This document shows positions 26,410 to 34,142 of a stretch of 41,454 nt of DNA, piece after piece. Source of the stretch: Gammaproteobacteria bacterium (GTDB lineage Bacteria; Pseudomonadota; Gammaproteobacteria; Chromatiales; Chromatiaceae); assembly GCA_020445405.1 (NCBI GenBank), contig JAGRGQ010000033.1, positions 1 through 41,454 on the forward strand. Reading direction: 5' to 3'. Numbering within the stretch: position 1 is the first letter of the stretch; every line of letters starts with the position of its first letter. The position numbers were made by a program, and so were the translations under genes. The notes under the pieces are model-generated. The model was not told the origin of the DNA and did not search any database. It saw nothing but the letters and a program-made list of their open reading frames with translations.

Positions 26410-26901
26410 TTACCATCCCCATCCGCCGCCGCCTCCGCCTCCGCCTCCGCTTACCATGAAAGAGGTCGCGCAGGAGGCCCTGAGTGCATGGCCCTTCGGG
26501 ACGCCACCGTTAACCATGTATCCGTTTTCGTTGATAAACTTGGAGGTGTAGCTGGTCTTATAGTGGTAACCGGTGATGTACATGGAACCTTGTGGATCCT
26601 CGTCTGCATAGGCCACACAATACTTTTTACTTCTATCTCCCCATCCGGCCGGCGCGATTTTGTTGCTGTGGTGCGCCCATTCCATTATTTCACTCTCGTC
26701 ATTCTTACTGTATGGCTGCTGGTATTCCTGCATCAGACAGGTATGACTGCTTGCATTTGCTGCGGCGGCGCCGTTGCTCAGCGTCAATGCAACCGGGATA
26801 CTGGCCAGTCCACGGATCACCTGTCGACGGTGCGCAAATCCGACTCCCTGCTCGGGCAGGTCCGGCTGAAGATGAATCTCTTTCTTATTGTCTTGCGACA
26901 T
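26410..26901 (-). CDS. Exported protein with poly-Gly-Trp C-terminus, candidate substrate of the HPr-rel-A genes
   Basis: 163 aa from the ATG at 26901 (AAGGAG eight bases upstream); a longer frame to 26970 is unlikely. Residues about 24-50 form a twin-arginine-like signal: RRQVIRGL, hydrophobic core ASIPVALTL, then SNGAAAANAS as cleavage region. The mature part is about 110 residues with three Cys (in SHTCLM, KKYCVA and RASCAT) and many Tyr, Ser and Asn. The end is nine glycines then Trp-Gly-Trp, encoded by alternating GGA/GGC codons. I do not recognise a domain. It is first in a minus-strand set with the PqqD-like and HprK-related genes. A modified secreted peptide or cell-surface protein is an inference. 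Confidence 0.68.
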   Translation of the reverse strand: MSQDNKKEIHLQPDLPEQGVGFAHRRQVIRGLASIPVALTLSNGAAAANASSHTCLMQEYQQPYSKNDESEIMEWAHHSNKIAPAGWGDRSKKYCVAYADEDPQGSMYITGYHYKTSYTSKFINENGYMVNGGVPKGHALRASCATSFMVSGGGGGGGGGWGW

Positions 26902-26983
26902 GCCAACTCTCCTTACTCTGATCCGCTGCCCCGACCTGCCCATTTTGTCTACCGGGTCGTACATAGACAACTTTATAGCAATT

Positions 26984-27013
26984 TTTATACCTTTTTATCT
27001 AACTCTTTGTAAA
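26984..27013 (-). promoter_or_regulatory. Candidate promoter of the Gly-rich protein/PqqD/HprK operon
   Basis: On the minus strand TTTACA (27008-27013) and TATAAA (26984-26989) are 18 bases apart, each five of six matches to the sigma-70 consensus. The leader to the ATG at 26901 is about 75 bases. The 247-base gap (26902-27148) is shared with the divergent nucleotidyltransferase. Confidence 0.42.
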
Positions 27014-27148
27014 ATATAGGTTGCACTCCGTTCAGCTCGCGCGGGGAGTTTGGTTTTGTAAAAAAAACTGACATGCACGGTTAGCGGCATCGCTTCGATA
27101 AGATTAACAGGATATGATCCCTGCAACAGTTATACAACTCCCGAGCTG

Positions 27149-28222
27149 ATGGTGACAGCCGACATCACGTTGATCGATATACTGCTCCACCCACCGTTGC
27201 TGACCAAACTGGAGGGCCGCGAATTGACGCGCGTGCTGCGACAGGCAAGGTACACCGGACTGCTTGGTTTCATAGAGGCGAGAGTCGATCGGGATAAGAC
27301 CGCGGGCAAGCTGGCCGATCACCTGCTGAGCGCGAGAATTCATGCCGACTACAACAATCAGACGATCAGCTGGGAAATCGACCGCCTCGCCTCGGTACTG
27401 AAACCATTGTCCGGGCCGGTGATTCTGTTGAAAGGCGCGGCCTACAAAGCGCTGGAGCTGGGACTGGCGCAGGGCAGACTGGCGTCGGACGTGGATCTTC
27501 TGCTTCCCAAGCCGCAGCTCGGTCCAGCGGAGCGCCTGCTGCTGCATGCCGGCTGGTCGCATATGAAGGCGGACGAATACGATCAGCACTACTATCGCGA
27601 TTGGATGCACGAACTCCCGCCGTTGCAACATAACGAGCGCGGCACCGTGGTGGATCTGCACCACGGCATTCTCCCTCCCACCGCACGCCTGAAACCAGAC
27701 CCGCTGAAATTGATTTCGGCCGCGCGTCCGATTGCAAACAGCCCATTTTTCACGCTGAGTTCCGAGGATACGGTGCTGCACCGCGCAGCCCATCTCTTTT
27801 ACGACGGTGACCTGACAAACGGCCTCAGAGAACTGGTGGACATCAACGAACTGCTTTCGGTCTTCGCAAAACAGCCGCAATTCGTACAGCGCACGGTCTC
27901 CCGCGCTCATGAGCTGGGACTGTCGCGGCCGCTCTACTACGCAGTTCATTTCTGTGGCGAACTGCTGCGGTCCGCTGTCGCAAGCCAAATCGAAAGTAAG
28001 CTCGAATCATCGGCGCCCGGCTTCCCGGTCAGGCAGCTCGCGCTATCCCTGATGCGCCTGCAGTTGATTCCGACGGATCCGGATAAGAGGGAGAGCGTAC
28101 ACAAAATCGCATCGAACCTGCTCTATCTGCGGTCGCACTGGCTGCGGATGCCGCCGACGATGCTCGCGAGACATCTGCTTACCCAGGTACGCCGCCGCGG
28201 CGGGATCAGACCGGGACAATAG
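27149..28222 (+). CDS. PF14907-like nucleotidyltransferase
   Basis: 357 aa. The motif pair ILLKGAAYKALELGLAQGRL and ASDVDLLLPK (Asp114, Asp116) is the polymerase-beta-type nucleotidyltransferase signature of the NTP_transf_5 family (PF14907), and the later VVDLHHGILPP and TLSSEDTVLHRAAHLFYD blocks are also typical. This family often lies in PqqD/HprK-related and polysaccharide gene neighbourhoods; its substrates are unknown. It is divergent from the Gly-rich/PqqD/HprK set. The start is ATG at 27149 or GTG at 27152 with only a weak ribosome site. An 18-bp inverted repeat begins right after its stop. Confidence 0.75.
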   Translation: MVTADITLIDILLHPPLLTKLEGRELTRVLRQARYTGLLGFIEARVDRDKTAGKLADHLLSARIHADYNNQTISWEIDRLASVLKPLSGPVILLKGAAYKALELGLAQGRLASDVDLLLPKPQLGPAERLLLHAGWSHMKADEYDQHYYRDWMHELPPLQHNERGTVVDLHHGILPPTARLKPDPLKLISAARPIANSPFFTLSSEDTVLHRAAHLFYDGDLTNGLRELVDINELLSVFAKQPQFVQRTVSRAHELGLSRPLYYAVHFCGELLRSAVASQIESKLESSAPGFPVRQLALSLMRLQLIPTDPDKRESVHKIASNLLYLRSHWLRMPPTMLARHLLTQVRRRGGIRPGQ

Positions 28223-28271
28223 AACTTATCTGATACTCCCGCGCGAACCGCGGGGGAGTATCAGATAAGTT
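28223..28271. terminator. 18-bp inverted repeat between convergent nucleotidyltransferase and HIT genes
   Basis: Perfect arms 28223-28240 and 28254-28271 (AACTTATCTGATACTCCC and its complement) flank a GC-rich 13-base centre. The left arm starts on the base after the TAG stop. It should form a very stable hairpin that could terminate transcription from both sides, although no U-tract follows. The repeat ends with AACTTATC and GATAAGTT, so a protein-binding palindrome is an alternative. Confidence 0.6.
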
Positions 28272-28327
28272 CCGGTCTAAGGCTGCATGCCGATCGAAAT
28301 GGATCTATCGCACCCAAGCGTAAAATT

Positions 28328-28696
28328 TCAGACCAAACCCCGCCTGATCATTGAGCCCAGATCGCAACCGGCGAAAATATGCAGGTGGTAGTGCATCACC
28401 TCCTGGTGGGCGTTCGCGCCGGTGTTCGCCAGAATCCGGTAACCGCCAGCCTGCAATCCGAGCTGCTCCGCAACTTTCTGCGCTGCCCGGTAAAAACCGG
28501 CGATAGCTTCAACCGGCGCCTCTCTGGAGAAATCATCGAAGGATTCATACGCCCCTTTTGGGATCACCAGTACATGAACCGGTGCCTGTGGCGCAATATC
28601 ATGAAACGCCAGTGCATACTCGTCCTCATACGCCTTGTTGCAGGGTATCTCCCCGCGCAGGATTCTGGCAAAAATATTGTTGCTGTCGTAGCTCAT
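28328..28696 (-). CDS. HIT-family (histidine triad) nucleotide-binding protein
   Basis: 122 aa. The histidine triad HYHLHIF (His-x-His-x-His) is present near the C-terminus, preceded by YRILANTGANAHQEVMH, and the N-terminal NNIFARILRGEIPCNKAYED is typical of the HINT/HinT group. Such proteins hydrolyse adenosine 5'-phosphoramidates and related nucleotides in the cytoplasm. AAAGGAC precedes the ATG at 28696. It is convergent with the nucleotidyltransferase and divergent from urtA, and is probably monocistronic. Confidence 0.9.
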   Translation of the reverse strand: MSYDSNNIFARILRGEIPCNKAYEDEYALAFHDIAPQAPVHVLVIPKGAYESFDDFSREAPVEAIAGFYRAAQKVAEQLGLQAGGYRILANTGANAHQEVMHYHLHIFAGCDLGSMIRRGLV

Positions 28697-28971
28697 CTGA
28701 CGGTCCTTTATCGGTTAGATCGGCGGAATCACCAGGATATATCCTGTAGCCGCATATTAGGACATACGGGCACTCCCGCAAGCAATTCCCGATCACCAGT
28801 TCCCGCCGGCCGGTGTATCAGCCTTGGCGCGGGCGGAAGGTATTGCTGTCCCCGCCGTCAATCAGTATCCGTTCAGACCTAGCCGCTGTTCACCCGGCGT
28901 TCGGCAGGTCATCCCTATCAACCCCCTGTCGCACCATTAAGACTCACGACATGGTGCATTCGTACAGGTTT

Positions 28972-28988
28972 TGCATCAGCTTGGTGCA
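28972..28988. promoter_or_regulatory. Candidate NtrC-binding site upstream of urtA
   Basis: TGCATCAGCTTGGTGCA matches the NtrC palindrome TGCACCA-N3-TGGTGCA with one mismatch in the left arm. It lies about 100 bases upstream of the expected start of transcription from the sigma-54-type promoter, the usual enhancer distance. A looser pair, GCACCAT (28931-28937) and ATGGTGC (28951-28957), lies just upstream and may be a second site. Confidence 0.6.
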
Positions 28989-29052
28989 ACATATTTTGCG
29001 AACGTCGCTGATTTAGACCTATCTCTCTGATTTTAATGCATACTTATTCATC

Positions 29053-29067
29053 TGGCATGTATCCTGC
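29053..29067 (+). promoter_or_regulatory. Candidate sigma-54 promoter of urtA
   Basis: TGGCATGTATCCTGC has GG and GC separated by ten bases, matching TGGCAC-N5-TTGC with few mismatches. The predicted start of transcription is near 29079, about 44 bases before the urtA ATG. Together with the upstream NtrC-type palindrome it indicates control by nitrogen limitation. The remainder of the 426-base gap (28697-29122) shows no gene. Confidence 0.6.
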
Positions 29068-29122
29068 TTGAATACCCGCAAGCCTCTGGCCCACACCTGT
29101 CAACAACGAGATGGAAGGTAAT

Positions 29123-30424
29123 ATGAGCACAACCAACAGCAGATTCAAAACATCCCTACTCGGCGCAGCCACTGCCGTCGCGCTCTCAGCGGCATCTATT
29201 GCCAACGCCGCGGACACCATCAAGGTCGGCATTCTTCACTCTCTCTCGGGCACCATGGCGATCAGTGAAACGACGCTGAAGGACACCATGCTGATGCTGA
29301 TCGAAGAGCAGAACAAGAAGGGCGGCCTGCTGGGCAAACAGCTGGAACCGGTCGTCGTCGATCCCGCATCCAACTGGCCGTTATTCGCGGAGAAGGCGCG
29401 TGAATTATTGAGTCAGCACAAGGTCGCCGCCATCTTCGGCAACTGGACTTCGGTTTCGCGCAAATCCGTGCTGCCGGTGGTCGAGGAGTTGAACGGACTG
29501 CTCTTCTATCCGGTCCAGTACGAGGGCGAGGAATCATCCAAAAACGTGTTTTATACCGGCGCCGCGCCCAATCAGCAGGCTATCCCGGCGGTCGATTACC
29601 TGATGAACGAGATCGGTGTCAAGCGCTGGGTTCTCGCCGGTACCGACTATGTCTATCCGCGCACCACCAACAAGATACTGGAGGCCTATCTGAAGGCGAA
29701 AGGCGTCGGGGACAAGGACATCATGATCAACTACACGCCGTTTGGCCATTCCGACTGGCAGTCGATCGTCTCGGAAATCAAGAAATTCGGCTCGACCGGT
29801 GTAAAGACCGCCGTTGTGTCTACCATCAACGGCGATGCCAACGTGCCTTTCTATAAAGAGTTGGGCAACCAGGGCCTCTCTGCCGAGGATATTCCGGTGG
29901 TAGCCTTCTCCGTGGGCGAGGAGGAGCTCTCCGGCATCGATACCAAACCACTGGTCGGACATCTGGCCGCGTGGAACTACTTCATGAGCGTCGATGCGGA
30001 GCCAAACAGCGAATTCATCAGCGCCTGGAAGTCGTTCATCAAGAACGACAAGCGTGTCACCAATGATCCGATGGAGGCCCACTATATCGGCTTCAACATG
30101 TGGGTCAAGGCGGTTGAAAAGGCGGGTACCACCGACTCCGACGCGGTACAGGAAGCGATCATCGGCGTCGCGGTACCCAATCTGACCGGCGGTCTCTCCG
30201 CGATGATGCCCAATCACCATATCACCAAACCGGTGCTGATCGGTGAAATCCAGGACGATGGCCAGTTTGTGGTAGTATGGCAAACCTCCGGCCTGGTTGC
30301 GGGTGACGCATGGTCGGACTACCTGCCCGGATCCAAGGATATTATCTCCGATTGGAGAGCACCGCTCAGTTGCGGAAACTACAACGTGAAGACAGCCAAG
30401 TGTTCAGGCCAGAATTACGAGTAG
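29123..30424 (+). CDS. urtA: Urea ABC transporter, substrate-binding protein
   Basis: 433 aa from the ATG at 29123 (GGAAGGT upstream); an ATG at 29111 would add four residues. A signal peptide covers about residues 1-29 (cleavage near SIANAA). The mature protein begins DTIKVGILHSLSGTMAISET and contains UrtA-typical stretches: FGNWTSVSRKSVLPVVEELN, LFYPVQYEGEE, DYVYPRTTNKILEAYL and DPMEAHYIGFNMW. It captures urea in the periplasm for the UrtBC channel. A perfect 11-bp hairpin follows the stop, so urtA is probably made in excess of the membrane parts. Confidence 0.95.
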   Translation: MSTTNSRFKTSLLGAATAVALSAASIANAADTIKVGILHSLSGTMAISETTLKDTMLMLIEEQNKKGGLLGKQLEPVVVDPASNWPLFAEKARELLSQHKVAAIFGNWTSVSRKSVLPVVEELNGLLFYPVQYEGEESSKNVFYTGAAPNQQAIPAVDYLMNEIGVKRWVLAGTDYVYPRTTNKILEAYLKAKGVGDKDIMINYTPFGHSDWQSIVSEIKKFGSTGVKTAVVSTINGDANVPFYKELGNQGLSAEDIPVVAFSVGEEELSGIDTKPLVGHLAAWNYFMSVDAEPNSEFISAWKSFIKNDKRVTNDPMEAHYIGFNMWVKAVEKAGTTDSDAVQEAIIGVAVPNLTGGLSAMMPNHHITKPVLIGEIQDDGQFVVVWQTSGLVAGDAWSDYLPGSKDIISDWRAPLSCGNYNVKTAKCSGQNYE

Positions 30425-30443
30425 TTTCTTAATCCGGAAGAGT

Positions 30444-30471
30444 TCGAGCCGGCCCGAAACGGCCGGCTCGA
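30444..30471 (+). terminator. Hairpin between urtA and urtB
   Basis: A perfect 11-bp GC-rich stem, TCGAGCCGGCC (30444-30454) and GGCCGGCTCGA (30461-30471), has a 6-base loop. Without a strong U-tract it more likely stabilises urtA mRNA or partly terminates it, as is common after binding-protein genes. Confidence 0.6.
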
Positions 30472-30556
30472 CTGTTATCCAGGTAGAGGAAATTGCACAG
30501 ATTTTGCCCAAAACGGGTTTCCGAACCCTCCAGTCCAGACGAAGAGACGTACGCGC

Positions 30557-32170
30557 ATGATCCGGTTTTTCCAGTGGATGCTGCTCATTTCCCTTATCGT
30601 GACATCTTCCTTGGTGAATGCTGTCGCCGCAAATCAGGATGATACGCTTGAAATTGCGGTTGCGCTGTTGCAGTCAAAGAGTTTCAACGAAAAGGTCAAA
30701 GCCATCGAGGTGCTGGAGACCAATGGCGGCGAACAGGCGAAAATATTGCTTAACGCGCTGCTGGACAATCGGGTTTTCTACATAAAAAAGGACAAGAGGC
30801 TGGTGGTGGGAGGCAGCCAGGACAAAGAGTACAGCGTCTCCGATGCACTGACCGGCGAGGCTCTGGGCACCCTCCACAGGGGCCAACTCCAAAAAATCAC
30901 GTTGAACAACAAAATGCGCAGACAAATCCGCAGCGCGCTCGCGGTAATGAATCTGCGCAACCCGGATGCGGAAAAGCGGCTGGCAGCGGTCAACCAGATG
31001 CTGGACCGGCCGGAAGAGGAGCAAGCGCAACTGCTGGAGCCGCTGCTCGCCCAGGAGCGGAACGACCGGGTTCGCGATGCCATGCAGATAGTCATCGCTC
31101 TCAGCAACCTCTCTTCCGACAAACCGGAACAGCGCATGAACGCCGTAACGGCGCTCGAGGGAAACATCCATCCGGCGGTACGCAATGGACTTTCCAGGTT
31201 GCAGCGGGAAACCCGCGATCCGGCGGCAGTGAAAAAAATAGCGCAGGTGCTGGAGACCATTGACCACAAACTGCGTCTGTACAGTCTGCTGGAGAATCTG
31301 TTCTTCGGACTCAGTCTCGGCTCGGTCCTGGTGCTGGCGGCGATCGGCCTGGCCATCACCTTCGGTGTCATGGGGGTAATCAATATGGCGCACGGTGAAC
31401 TGATTATGATTGGCGCCTATACCACCTACGTGATCCAGCTGCTGATGCCGGAGCACATCGGCGTCTCGGTGTTAATCGCAATACCCGCGGCTTTCATCGT
31501 TTCAGGCGCGGTGGGTATCGCCATCGAGCGCGGGGTTATCCGCTTTCTTTACGGCCGCTCGCTCGAGACACTGCTGGCCACATTCGGCATCAGCCTGATT
31601 CTGCAGCAGACCGTCCGCTCAATCTTCTCACCGTTGAACCGCTCGGTGGAGACCCCGGCATGGATGAGCGGCAGCTGGGAGATCAACAGCGCGCTGTCGT
31701 TGACGCTGAACCGTCTCTACATCATCGCCTTCGCGCTGCTGGTTTTCGCCATGCTCTATCTGGTACTGAAAAAGACATCGCTGGGACTGCAGGTACGGGC
31801 GGTATCGCAGAACCGTTCGATGGCGCGTGCCATGGGCGTACGCTCCCAGTGGGTGGACGCGATGACGTTTGGACTCGGCTCCGGCATCGCCGGGGTGGCC
31901 GGCGTGGCACTGAGTCAGCTTACCAACGTTGGTCCCAACCTGGGGCAGAGCTACATTATCGACAGCTTCATGGTGGTCGTCTTCGGTGGTGTGGGCAACC
32001 TTTGGGGCACCCTGGTGAGCGGTTTGAGCCTCGGCGTCGCAAATAAATTCCTTGAGCCCTGGTCCGGCGCGGTGCTGGCAAAAATTCTGGTACTGGTATT
32101 CATTATCCTGTTCATTCAAAAACGGCCGCGGGGTCTTTTCCCGCAGAAAGGCCGTGCAGCGGAGGGTTGA
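30557..32170 (+). CDS. urtB: Urea ABC transporter permease UrtB
   Basis: 537 aa. UrtB has an unusual N-terminal extension: a signal-like segment (residues 4-24), then about 215 residues of soluble helical, HEAT-like sequence, probably periplasmic. The permease domain starts near residue 245 with FFGLSLGSVLVLAAIGLAIT then GVMGVINMAHGELIMIGAY, and ends with FIQKRPRGLFPQKGR. Family knowledge: the extension is typical of UrtB and distinguishes it from LivH. It pairs with UrtC to form the urea channel. It starts 132 bases after urtA; the stop is three bases before urtC. Confidence 0.94.
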   Translation: MIRFFQWMLLISLIVTSSLVNAVAANQDDTLEIAVALLQSKSFNEKVKAIEVLETNGGEQAKILLNALLDNRVFYIKKDKRLVVGGSQDKEYSVSDALTGEALGTLHRGQLQKITLNNKMRRQIRSALAVMNLRNPDAEKRLAAVNQMLDRPEEEQAQLLEPLLAQERNDRVRDAMQIVIALSNLSSDKPEQRMNAVTALEGNIHPAVRNGLSRLQRETRDPAAVKKIAQVLETIDHKLRLYSLLENLFFGLSLGSVLVLAAIGLAITFGVMGVINMAHGELIMIGAYTTYVIQLLMPEHIGVSVLIAIPAAFIVSGAVGIAIERGVIRFLYGRSLETLLATFGISLILQQTVRSIFSPLNRSVETPAWMSGSWEINSALSLTLNRLYIIAFALLVFAMLYLVLKKTSLGLQVRAVSQNRSMARAMGVRSQWVDAMTFGLGSGIAGVAGVALSQLTNVGPNLGQSYIIDSFMVVVFGGVGNLWGTLVSGLSLGVANKFLEPWSGAVLAKILVLVFIILFIQKRPRGLFPQKGRAAEG

Positions 32171-32173
32171 GGG

Positions 32174-33262
32174 GTGAGCGTTTTCAATCCGCTGAAACAG
32201 GACCGTGGCGGGCAGATATTTCTGGCTGTGCTGCTGTTGGCGATGGTACTGGTGCCGGCTTTCAACCTGATGCTGCCCGAAGCGAGTCCGTTCCATGTCT
32301 CCACTTACACTGTGACGCTGCTGGGAAAATACCTCGCTTTCGCGCTGCTGGCGGTTGCGGTGGATCTCGCCTGGGGTTATCTGGGTATCCTGAGCCTGGG
32401 ACACGGCGCCTTTTTTGCGCTGGGCGGCTATGCGATGGGCATGTATCTGATGCGCCAGATCGGGGAACGGGGCGTCTACGGCAACCCCCTGCTGCCCGAC
32501 TTCATGGTCTTCCTCAATTGGGACTCGCTGCCCTGGTTCTGGTACGGCTTCGATATGTTCTGGTTCGCGCTGCTTATGGTGATGCTGGCACCTGGTCTGC
32601 TGGCCTTCGTATTCGGCTGGTTTGCGTTCCGCTCCCGGGTTACCGGCGTCTATCTTTCCATTATCACCCAGGCGCTGACCTATGCGCTGATGCTCGCGTT
32701 CTTCCGTAACGAGATGGGATTTGGCGGCAACAACGGCCTGACGGATTTCAAGGATATCATCGGCTTCAATCTGCAGGAGGACGGCACCCGTATCGCCCTT
32801 TTCGTCGCCACCGCGCTGATGTTGGGGCTCGGTTATATCGCCTGCCGCGCAATCGTCGTTTCGCGCCTTGGCAGAGTGGCTGTCGCCATTCGGGACGCCG
32901 AGGACCGGACCCGTTTCGTCGGCTACCGGGTGGAGTACGTCAAACTCGCTATTTTCACGTTTTCCGCTGTGCTCGCGGGAATCGCCGGCGCCCTCTATGT
33001 GCCTCAGGTCGGTATCATCAATCCCGGAGAATTCTCGCCCCTGAACTCCATAGAGATCGTCATCTGGGTCGCGGTGGGCGGCCGCGCGACCCTCTATGGC
33101 GCAGCCGCAGGCGCGATCATGGTAAATTACGGCAAGAGTTATTTCACTGCGGCGCTGCCGGAGGTCTGGTTGTTCGCGCTCGGTGCTCTTTTCGTCCTGG
33201 TCACGCTGTTTCTGCCGAAGGGCGTAATCGGGCTGCTCAATCGAAAAAGAGTGGAAACATGA
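32174..33262 (+). CDS. urtC: Urea ABC transporter permease UrtC
   Basis: 362 aa, about 9 hydrophobic segments. The start is GTG at 32174, three bases after urtB, with GGAGGG upstream. LivM-like features are DLAWGYLGILSLGHGAFFAL, FRSRVTGVYLSIITQALTYA, GGNNGLTDFKDI and the C-terminal IVIWVAVGGRATLYGAAAGA. The final LPKGVIGLLNRKR is typical of UrtC. It forms the channel with UrtB and overlaps urtD by four bases (ATGA). Confidence 0.94.
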   Translation: MSVFNPLKQDRGGQIFLAVLLLAMVLVPAFNLMLPEASPFHVSTYTVTLLGKYLAFALLAVAVDLAWGYLGILSLGHGAFFALGGYAMGMYLMRQIGERGVYGNPLLPDFMVFLNWDSLPWFWYGFDMFWFALLMVMLAPGLLAFVFGWFAFRSRVTGVYLSIITQALTYALMLAFFRNEMGFGGNNGLTDFKDIIGFNLQEDGTRIALFVATALMLGLGYIACRAIVVSRLGRVAVAIRDAEDRTRFVGYRVEYVKLAIFTFSAVLAGIAGALYVPQVGIINPGEFSPLNSIEIVIWVAVGGRATLYGAAAGAIMVNYGKSYFTAALPEVWLFALGALFVLVTLFLPKGVIGLLNRKRVET

Positions 33263-34089
33263 ACTCGCTGCAGAATCTTCGCGAGCTGATGCGCCGCGAC
33301 CGGGTATTCGAGTTCATGTTGCAGAAGACCGGGCTCGAGGTGGATCTCAGCCACGGCACCATACTCTATCTGGAGGATGTCTCGGTCAGCTTCGACGGGT
33401 TCAAGGCCATCAGCGACCTGAACCTGTATATCGACGCCGGCGAATTGCGCTGCATCATCGGTCCCAACGGCGCAGGCAAAACCACGATGATGGACATTAT
33501 CACCGGCAAGACACGGCCGGACAGTGGAAGTGCATTTTTTGGACAGAACATCAACCTGCTCCAACTCAGCGAAGCACAGATCGCCCAAGCGGGCATCGGC
33601 CGCAAATTCCAGAAACCAACAGTATTCGAATTCCACACCGTGTTCGAAAATCTGGAACTCTCCATGGCTGGGGACAAGCGTGTCTGGCCCACTTTCAGAG
33701 CGCGCCTGGACGGCGCACAGCAAAAGCGCATCGGCGATGTGCTGGAGATAATCGGATTGCAGGAGAGTCGCAACAAATACGCCGGCTCCCTCTCCCACGG
33801 TCAGAAGCAGTGGCTCGAAATCGGCATGCTGCTGATGCAGAATCCCAAGCTCCTGCTGGTGGACGAACCGGTCGCCGGCATGACCCACCAGGAGATGGAG
33901 CGTACGGCCGAACTGCTCACCTCGCTGGCGGGCGAACACACCGTGGTAGTTGTGGAGCACGATATGGATTTCGTGCGTTCCATCGCGCGCAAGGTTACAG
34001 TGCTTCATCAGGGCAGCGTGCTGGCCGAAGGCAGCATGGACGAAGTGCAGAACAACCGGCGCGTAGTGGAAGTCTATTTGGGGGAATGA
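33259..34089 (+). CDS. urtD: Urea ABC transporter ATP-binding protein UrtD
   Basis: 276 aa. A 30-residue N-terminal extension precedes the ATPase domain, as in other UrtD proteins. Walker A GPNGAGKT, GRKFQKPTVFEFHTVFENLE, signature LSHGQKQWLEIGMLL, Walker B LLLVDEPVAGMTH and switch His VVEHDMDFVR are intact. It drives urea import with UrtE. It overlaps the urtC stop; 53 bases separate it from urtE. Confidence 0.95.
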   Translation: MNSLQNLRELMRRDRVFEFMLQKTGLEVDLSHGTILYLEDVSVSFDGFKAISDLNLYIDAGELRCIIGPNGAGKTTMMDIITGKTRPDSGSAFFGQNINLLQLSEAQIAQAGIGRKFQKPTVFEFHTVFENLELSMAGDKRVWPTFRARLDGAQQKRIGDVLEIIGLQESRNKYAGSLSHGQKQWLEIGMLLMQNPKLLLVDEPVAGMTHQEMERTAELLTSLAGEHTVVVVEHDMDFVRSIARKVTVLHQGSVLAEGSMDEVQNNRRVVEVYLGE

Positions 34090-34142
34090 AGCGCTGAGGC
34101 CGGGGATTCAGGAGTGATAACTGACGGCTTCGAGTAAAAACC

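Noticed and set aside
28981-28999. TTGGTGCAACATATTTTGC as sigma-54 promoter
   Set aside because: GG and GC are 13 bases apart instead of 10; the element at 29053-29067 fits better.
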